Shown here in pieces: positions 57,297-64,000 of a stretch of DNA of 64,000 bases. Under the pieces are notes generated by a model, which searched no databases, was not told the DNA's origin, and saw only the letters and a program-made list of their open reading frames with translations. This DNA comes from Nectonema munidae (taxonomy: Eukaryota > Nematomorpha > Nectonematoida > Nectonematidae), in assembly GCA_030549495.1 (NCBI GenBank), contig JAUIRK010000799.1, forward strand, positions 1 to 64,000. Direction: 5' to 3'. The position numbers and the translations under genes are program-made. Numbering within the stretch: position 1 is the first letter of the stretch; each line of letters opens with the position of its first letter.

Positions 57297-58013
57297 ACAA
57301 ACTTGAAATCGTCACAGATAGCATTTTGAAATAATTTTATTTCGTTTATGTATCGCCCTGCAGCATATGTCTCTCGAATATGTATGTCACCAAAATCGTT
57401 ATTTCGTGTCGTCAATCGTTCAAACATATGAGTGCCGTGAACTTTATATATTATATATATAATTTTTTTATATATTTTTAATAAAAGAATAGTATCGACA
57501 TTCTTCTCACCTTTCCTTTGAGAAGAAAAACTTTGAGAGAATAGATATTGAAAATAAGGTTTGTTATAAATGTAAAACAAGATAAAAATTATTGCAAACA
57601 TGAAAAGCTTTAAAAAGAATTCATTAATTAAAATTTTTGAATGAATACTGATTATATAACTAAAATTTTTGGCCAAAGTGAAACGTATGTAAACGTTTTT
57701 TGTTATCAAAAATTTCATTCAACAATATAATGATCAACTTTAAGTATATAAACTAAAATGCCTTCCTATTTCATTTCATTTTTGACTTAAACATTTTTCT
57801 GTATAATATTTTACCATACCAAGACAGTACGAGGTCATCGTTTAAAGTTTTGATCATTCTCAAGATAAAGTTTTTACCCTTACTCTTGCAAGAAAGCAAG
57901 AAGCATCTCAAGGAGAGTGAGTTCTGGTATGATCCAGAAACGTAAATTTTAAGTAGAGGGAGAGGTAGTAACATTTTTTCAGGTTGTATTAATGAATAAA
58001 CTTTAATATACAT

Positions 58014-58393
58014 TCCAGGGGCGGATCTAGAAATTGGCATTAGGGGTCGGGGGCGGATTTTACTAAACTAGAACTCAAATTTCAAGCATATAAATTTAAG
58101 CTTTATTAAAATTTTTAAAACAAAAAGAAGAATGAAAGCATTAAAACGATCCTCATTCATTGAACTGCGAAGTGAATTGATGTTGTAAAACTTGATGTGT
58201 TTAAATAATAAATTTAGAAAAAAAATTGAATAATATAAAAGTAATAAGTGTCACACTTAACTATCTAAAAAACGAGTTGCAGAAATCATCATAATATTTG
58301 AGTTCTACGAAAAGAATTAGATCAAGAAAAATTTTCAAGCAATTGGCATTGCAATTTGGGGGGAGGGGGCGTATGCCGGTTCCGCCTCCTTTA
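58014..58393. mobile_element. G-rich MITE, CAGGGGCGGATC type
   Basis: The left end CCAGGGGCGGATCTAGAAAT and right end CGGTTCCGCCTCCTTT (inverted AAAGGAGGCGGAACCG) are imperfect inverted repeats. G-rich blocks lie just inside each end (GGGGTCGGGGGCGG and GGGGGGAGGGGGCG). No target duplication seen. Confidence 0.6.
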
Positions 58394-58629
58394 AATCGGC
58401 CAGTGCGTTCTATCCAATATTATTTTAGCTCGTTAATCTAATCTAATTTATACCATCTAAATCATTTATTCAGTAAAATTTTAATAAAAAAATTATATTT
58501 AATTATTTATTTATAAAAAGGGTATTAAATATATTATCCTGATGATAACTTCCGTGAAGGTGTAAAAAAAAGCCTAAATGTTTTGTTAGGAAATTAACGC
58601 GATGCACAGATTTTCGTGAGAAGGCATTT

Positions 58630-58693
58630 GGCCGAATCGATCATTGGCCGTAAGGACATTGGGCCGAAGGGACATTTGGCCAAATTGACATTT
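58630..58693 (+). repeat. Four 16-bp tandem units
   Basis: GGCCGAATCGATCATT, GGCCGTAAGGACATTG, GGCCGAAGGGACATTT and GGCCAAATTGACATTT are four successive 16-bp units, all starting GGCC and ending in ATT(T/G), preceded by a partial unit. Confidence 0.85.
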
Positions 58694-59769
58694 CACTTAA
58701 AATATACAGACAATTTGACAATTTTTGTAGACGTTGTTTTACTTCCAGTAAGTTTAGAAGCTTGTCCTCTATACAAATCTGTAGTGTAATTTTTATTTTA
58801 TTTTATTATTCCTAACTAATATACGTAAATTATGTAGTGAAGAATTTTATCTACTAGAAATTACATAACAAATGTGTTATGATATGACATGACTGATTTG
58901 CGATAAAAAATAGAATTTTTAAGAGCAATTGCTCACATAAAAAGTTATGCCTCACTTTAGTTTAATAAATTCTTTGTTTTATCAATTTACTTTCTTTTTG
59001 CAATCAATTTTTTGATTGAAAATTTCATCTCCTGAAAAATTTGAACTTTTGTATAGGAGCATCCCTTTAACTTTATTTTATTGAGTTTTAGTATTATTTA
59101 ATTGGTTGCAGAAGTCTGAAAAAATGCCAAATTGAAAAAGAAGTCTCTAGTGGTAATTAAGCTGATCCCGTAATTTCTATGCTATATAAATTTCAAGCCT
59201 ATATAGGAGTGGCATTATAGATTTTTTAAATGGTAAAAGATGGAGACAAAGCAAATGTATTATAATTTTTTATATAAATATGGAAAAAATGGCTTATGAA
59301 CATATCCAACATAATCCTCAATTATTATTATCGCTTTTAAATTATCCTTAAAACTTTACTTATAAAAAGTGAGATGATAAGGAACAGGCATTTACTCGCA
59401 TGCTATATGTGTATATGAAAAAGATAGAAATATGTAAATCAAAATTAATGTCCGCAATTCATTTTATTGTTCATTTTTACAAAAATAATAATCAAATCAT
59501 CCCAAACAAATTCACTGGTATAGTGCAGAAATGAAACATCCAGGATATTCATCAGTAAACAGTCTTTCGTGAGATAAAGCGATACGATTTAAACGATTTG
59601 AAGAAAAGTATAACTTATTGGAAATTTTAACATTTAAATATCCTTTTTTGCACAAAATAAGTTGGATTACAGGAGCCTCCTATGGTATCGTAAAACAGGG
59701 AGAAATACAAAGTGTTTTTGAAAGAAATATTAAATTATTTTAAATATCGTTTGGCCGCCATTGATTATG

Positions 59770-60771
59770 TCAATTTAAGGTGGAAGTTGTAACTTTGGAT
59801 AAAATGGTAATCTTTGCCTTGAAGAAGCACTCTGCGTATTTACCATAAGAAAAGAAGAGAAATGTGGTGGTGAATAAAAAGGATGCGTTTTCGAAAAGTG
59901 TAACAAGAACACTGACAGTTTCCAAAGTGGGAACTTTGAAAAAAACACCCATATAAATAATCACATATGGAAAAAAAGAAAATAATACGCAAATAAGTAG
60001 GCATATTTCTATGTAAATCTTTCGCCTTACTCTGTACCTGTGGAGAGGAGTGGTACCTGTGGAATCCTTTCTTTGCACATGCAAGAGTTTATAAATAGAG
60101 ATGAGATTAACCACGAAAAATACTGAAATGGGGAACAAATATATCACAACAGCTCGATACAAGGCGAGATTCCTACTCCTGTAAGGATTCATGCAAACGC
60201 CGTCATTGTAAGAAGTGGTTAGAGAGTGTGTAACCAAAAATGGCAGAAACCAGAGAAGCATATTGATCGAGATATTCAGTGCGGCGTGAATAAAGATCGT
60301 TTTCCACGTGTACAACCTGGAGTGTAGATGGGGCTTGCAGTTGACCACGAAGTTGCTGATGGAGATGGCTTGAATGACGTACAGTTTGATGGTTGTCACG
60401 ATATGGTGCGTGACGTAGCAGCCGATGCACAAGGCGCTACTCGCATGCTTCAACGGAGGACTGATGTAAAAGCAGATGAGAGAAGTGCTCACAGAAATCA
60501 CGTTCAAAGCCAAGTACTCAGTAAGCAGGAAACAAAAAGCATTTCGTAGGACCTTAAAGTGGACCGGCATCAGCGTTAGAAGAAAGTTCAGAACGATGTT
60601 CACCACTACCAAGCAATTTCGCAGCACGTAAATCCAATTCATTTCGCGAAAGTAAAATTTGGAGTGAGGACTTTTCTTTGCGAAATGAAGAAAATTCAAG
60701 ACGGTATTAACCTTTTTGTTCGTTATCACTTCCGGGCGTGCGTGCTCACTCAACTCATGCTTCATGCACAT
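59770..60771 (-). CDS. Putative rhodopsin-like seven-transmembrane receptor, single exon
   Basis: An open frame of 333 codons from the first ATG (60771); the frame is open upstream to 60837, but without an earlier ATG. It has seven hydrophobic spans at about residues 47-69, 77-102, 115-138, 157-180, 204-228, 253-277 and 286-309. Cysteines at the top of TM3 (C115 or C118) and in the second outer loop (C193, NDGVCMNP) could form the usual class-A bridge, and TM6 has FSFFPY where class-A receptors have CWxP. The DRY motif after TM3 and the NPxxY motif in TM7 are not recognisable, so the subfamily and ligand are unknown. Introns are absent. It lies antisense to the perlecan gene, probably inside one of its introns. 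A multi-pass protein other than a GPCR is possible but less likely. Confidence 0.75.
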   Translation of the reverse strand: MCMKHELSEHARPEVITNKKVNTVLNFLHFAKKSPHSKFYFREMNWIYVLRNCLVVVNIVLNFLLTLMPVHFKVLRNAFCFLLTEYLALNVISVSTSLICFYISPPLKHASSALCIGCYVTHHIVTTIKLYVIQAISISNFVVNCKPHLHSRLYTWKTIFIHAALNISINMLLWFLPFLVTHSLTTSYNDGVCMNPYRSRNLALYRAVVIYLFPISVFFVVNLISIYKLLHVQRKDSTGTTPLHRYRVRRKIYIEICLLICVLFSFFPYVIIYMGVFFKVPTLETVSVLVTLFENASFLFTTTFLFFSYGKYAECFFKAKITILSKVTTSTLN

Positions 60772-61468
60772 TTCATTTGCTGACTCTCTTTGTTCGTAAA
60801 GCGAAGAAGACTTTGCACTACAACTACACCCACTCACGATCTTATTGAGTCAATAGGTGCGCATATAACAAACACTACATCATTATTTGAAAAGGAAAGA
60901 GGATGCTAAATCAATATCCTTTCTTTTTTGAATCAAGAGAATAGAGCCAGACAACACTTTCAAAGATACAAACAATAGAACAACATTTGTTCGCTATGAA
61001 TGATTAAGGAAATGACAGTACTGCAGTCAAAAGAGAATTATTCAAATAATGATGTCGGATCTAATTCTTAACTCAAAAATAAGATTTAAAAGGATAATTT
61101 ATTTGTCCTGTCAAATACAAAATTTTTCATTATTTCGACATTTACATCAAAATTAGTCATGCTCAACTTTAATTAAAAATTTACTTTAAACAATTTTGGC
61201 AGATAAAAAAAAATTTGATTTAAACTATGCCCATCTTAAAAAACTTTTTTTGTGAATTTTTATGTTTTAACCCTATACACTTAATTAGTGTGGTAATACG
61301 CCACTGAGTTTCAAGCTTATATTTTTGATTGGCGTTAACTTTCAGCACTTTCAGTGCCTTTAATCTTGACAATCTATTTGCTTAAAATCATAGTTTCACA
61401 AAATTCAGCGATTGCAATTTGAATACAACACTAAATAATGGGCATCTCTTTTACTTGCTACTCTAGAG

Positions 61469-61870
61469 CCGTGTTTCTCAACCTTTTTTTACTCATGGAC
61501 CCCTTTTCACTTCTTTTTTTCTTGATGGACCCCTTCATAAAAATTGGACAAAAAAATATTTATTTTAATATTTTTCAATAATAAAATTTTTGAGGTTATG
61601 AAAAAGAAAATAGTATATACTAAGAATTAATATTGAAATGAAAGCAAATCTAATGCAACAATTTTTATAATAAAAAAACGTAAAGCACCTCTTTTTACCA
61701 TGTCAAGTCTATTGCCAACTTTTTATAATAAAAACCGTTATGAGATGGTTTTCTTCATGGACCACCAAAATATCATTGTGGACCCCCAATTTATAATATT
61801 TCGCCTGTGGACCCCCTGAATGATTATATGGACCACTAGGGTCCATGTGGACCCCGGTTGAGAAACACTG
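61469..61870. mobile_element. Charlie-like hAT MITE with CTAGAG flanks
   Basis: The left end CCGTGTTTCTCAACC and right end, inverted, CAGTGTTTCTCAACC match at 14 of 15. Repeated ATGGACCCC(TT) phrases lie inside. The left flank is CTCTAGAG, the NTCTAGAN target favoured by Charlie-type hAT elements; the right flank starts CTAGAG, so the duplication looks intact apart from one lost CT. Confidence 0.85.
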
Positions 61871-62370
61871 CTAGAGTGACATGCGTGTATTGGATAAAAG
61901 GGTAGGGAACGGTTCCTATTTAAAATCCCTGAAAACTAAAATCTCCTCAACAAAAATCCTAGAAAATTTAAGTCACTGCTACCTCTGTTTTCGCGGATTT
62001 TGACTAGATACCGAACCTTGTTTATTGTTCTACTGCAATAAAATTTTCGTGAGAACATTTTCAATGAGATAAATCTTTACTAATCAATTTTTTCACTATT
62101 ATTCTTCAAAAAATTGGCTACTTTTTTGAAAAGATGAATGAAAACTTGATAATGTTGCGCTACTCGTGCACAGGATTAACAGGTAGAAAAAACGAGTTGA
62201 CTTTTCATTTAAATCCACTTTAATCCACATTTTTTGAGTTAAATCCACTTAAATCCTTCATTTTATCATGCTTTTTCGATCCTAAGAGATGTTTTTTATT
62301 TTTATTAATTATCAAAATTAGTTAATTGGTTATCAAGTATTAGTTAGTTTTAATGACTAGTTAGTAAACG

Positions 62371-62505
62371 TACTTTGGGGTATTTTCATCGAGAAGGCAC
62401 AATTGCGCCTCTTGTATCGAACTTTGAGGAAAGTAGGCTGAATGTGAATCGAACCCAAGACCTTGACTTTCGAAATCCAGTATCTACCACCCTAACTCAC
62501 GCCCC
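62371..62505 (-). mobile_element. tRNA-derived SINE, family A, copy 5
   Basis: Head at the right (reverse: GGGGCGTGAGTTAGGGTGGT), B box degraded to GGTTCGATTCAC, body with GAGAAGGCACAATTGCGCCT in plus orientation. More diverged than the 27-kb copies. Confidence 0.75.
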
Positions 62506-63289
62506 TAGAAGGTATTTTATTTACCAAAATGACGTAACAAAAATGATTTTGCAAAAACTTTGCCAAAAATTATCAACATATAACTAATTAAAATGTGTAA
62601 TTTGGCAAAACCTCCCGTTCACTCGTTCACGTATAGTGCAGCATTTTACCTGAAAACTTATAGACTAAATGAAGATTTTATTCACAAAAATAGCTGGGAA
62701 GTCATCTTAAGAGTACAGAAGAGTACAAATGCTCAAAATCATTTGTGATTGACCTCTCTTCAGAGAAGAATATCTGAATTTCAAAGATTTGCCTAAAAAT
62801 TTTTTCCATCATATTTTCTTGAAATAAAAATGTTAAATACCCCAGGTACGAAATGTTTAAGTAGCAAACTTTGTAAACCAGCTCAAAATTATTTCAAAAA
62901 TCTAGTATCTTTTTTTCAGTTACATGATATAGAGTAAAAAAACCTCAGGCATTTTTTTATTCATGAATTTATGGAAATTTTATTTTTACAAATGTAATAG
63001 AAAGAAATAGATCGTAATATGTATGAAAGGTATAGTTAGTACAATATCACAAAGATAGAGGTGTGGCATAATATGTATATCATTTATATCTATAAATATA
63101 TAGAGGAGTTCAGTTATTATCTATAAATAAAAGTTGATAGATCACGCCTTCAACTTACATCTCAGCGTACTGCAATTGAGAATTTGAAATATTTTAATCT
63201 GTGTCATTCAAAATAATTTGCTTTTGTTTTCAATTTCTTGAATCAAATAGTCTCTTTCCACTTTTCAAGTCGGGAAAACCTTGAATATC

Positions 63290-64000
63290 ATGTCTCTAAT
63301 TAATGAAATTAGTAATTTACTGCAAGAAAATACCCCTTTTCAAGAGAACTTTGATTCTTCAGATAGTTCTGAATCAGACATCGAAGAAACTTCTGATCAT
63401 CTCTCTGATAGGGACGAATTCAACTTGGATGATTCTGATGATGATAAAATTAAAAAACCTTCCGCAGCCATGTACAATTTAGCTTGGAGAAAAATTCTGG
63501 AACTAGAAAACATAATATTATTATTCATCTTCGTGGATTGAAAGACAAAAGTAAGAAGAAAAAAAATAACTATTTTAGAATCTTTAAACTTTTTTTGATA
63601 ATGCTATGATGAACTTTATTGTAAATAACACGAATATCTTTAGAGAATCGTTAAAAATGAACTACAATGAAACAAGTCACTAAAGGAAAACTGGTGTTGG
63701 ATAAATTAAAGCATTTTTGGGTATATTATTTATAACAGGAGCGCTTCATTCAAACAATTAAAATTTTAAGGATATTTGGAATGACACAGGTTTTGGGTGC
63801 AATTGTATAAAGAGCGTAATGTCTTCTCGGCGATTTTTATTTTTATGTCGATGCCTGGGATTTGATGACAAAGTTGCTAGAACAAGTAGAAGAGATAGGG
63901 CTAAATTGGCTGCAATCAGAGAGTTTTTTGATGCTTATATTATAAATTGTAAATTCACATGAATATCTGACGCTCAACGAGGCTATATTTCTTTTCAAGT
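63290..64000 (+). pseudogene. piggyBac-type transposase, 5' part, degraded, cut by window edge
   Basis: An ATG at 63290 opens an acidic N-terminus typical of piggyBac transposases (SSDSSESDIEETSDHLSDRD). That frame ends at 63541. Further on, other frames read KHFLGILFITGALHSN (about 63708-63763) and IWNDTGFG (about 63776-63800). From about 63809 the reading is KSVMSSRRFLFLCRCLGFDD followed by RRDRAKLAAIREFFDAYI, the conserved DDE_Tnp_1_7 segment (MSxxRFxxLxRxLxFDD ... KLxPIRxxxD) upstream of the catalytic aspartates. Frames shift at least twice and stops intervene, so this copy is dead as read. The catalytic part would lie past 64000. No TTAA-flanked terminal repeat was identified. Confidence 0.8.

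Larger units (their letters stand above)
56715..59769. other. Probable perlecan intron, part 1
   Basis: 3.1 kb with SINE copy 4, a G-rich MITE and the 16-bp tandem repeat. No second-half Ig exon was found. The open frame at 57203-57718 (minus) runs into the SINE and is not called. Confidence 0.55.
60838..63289. other. Probable perlecan intron, part 2
   Basis: 2.5 kb between the receptor and the piggyBac copy, with the Charlie-like MITE and SINE copy 5. No clear promoter for the receptor could be named. Confidence 0.55.

Noticed and set aside
57357-57460. Possible second-half Ig exon (EYVC, YEC in one frame after an AG)
   Set aside because: Lacks the DxGxY pattern and the hydrophobic E strand, and no donor in phase; the cysteines look accidental.
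57203-57718. 171-aa open frame on the minus strand
   Set aside because: It ends in the SINE (…GSNPRP is the usual translation of an inverted B box) and otherwise has AT-driven composition and no domain.
60772-60837. Receptor start at 60837
   Set aside because: The codon there is GTG; the first in-frame ATG is at 60771, and the upstream stretch is open by chance or would need an upstream exon.

Overview
The window looks like metazoan nuclear DNA, most likely from an arthropod and perhaps a crustacean. It is very AT-rich, with GT-AG introns ranging from 51 bp to 15.3 kb and many MITEs and SINEs. The phylum is inferred from gene architecture and repeat style only; no ribosomal or mitochondrial marker is present.

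The main content is one plus-strand gene for a perlecan-type basement-membrane proteoglycan (HSPG2 / trol / unc-52 family). I find 26 internal exons between 2711 and 56714. Every exon is bounded by AG...GT, and all 25 junctions have matching reading phase, giving 4418 nt (about 1470 codons) of continuous frame. The domain order is Ig, linker, Ig, Ig, LDLa, LDLa, LDLa plus Ig-I, Ig, Ig, Ig, laminin-EGF, laminin IV (B), laminin-EGF repeats, then Ig, Ig and half of another Ig. The 5' end (start codon, signal peptide) lies before the window. The last exon stops in mid-Ig, so the 3' end (rest of the Ig array and any LamG domains) lies beyond the window or was not found.

Layout: 1-2.7 kb holds a LINE tail. 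2.7-25 kb holds the Ig/LDLa part, with MITEs and a broken hAT transposase (19.3-21.0 kb) in introns. 25-37.3 kb holds the laminin-like part, with a SINE cluster and a second broken, ZBED-type hAT (30.1-31.6 kb). 37.3-52.6 kb is a single intron. 52.6-56.7 kb holds a micro-exon and the distal Ig exons. 56.7-64 kb holds no perlecan exon that I can see. It contains an intact minus-strand open frame for a divergent seven-transmembrane receptor (59.8-60.8 kb), several repeats, and the 5' part of a degraded piggyBac transposase at the right edge.

The most interesting points are: two micro-exons predicted by reading phase; a run of Ig domains that have lost canonical cysteines; a single laminin IV unit; a family of palindromic elements built from a ~21-bp unit; and a seven-TM receptor without DRY or NPxxY that probably lies nested in a perlecan intron. 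No LTR element, Polinton, CRISPR array or true tRNA/rRNA gene was recognised.
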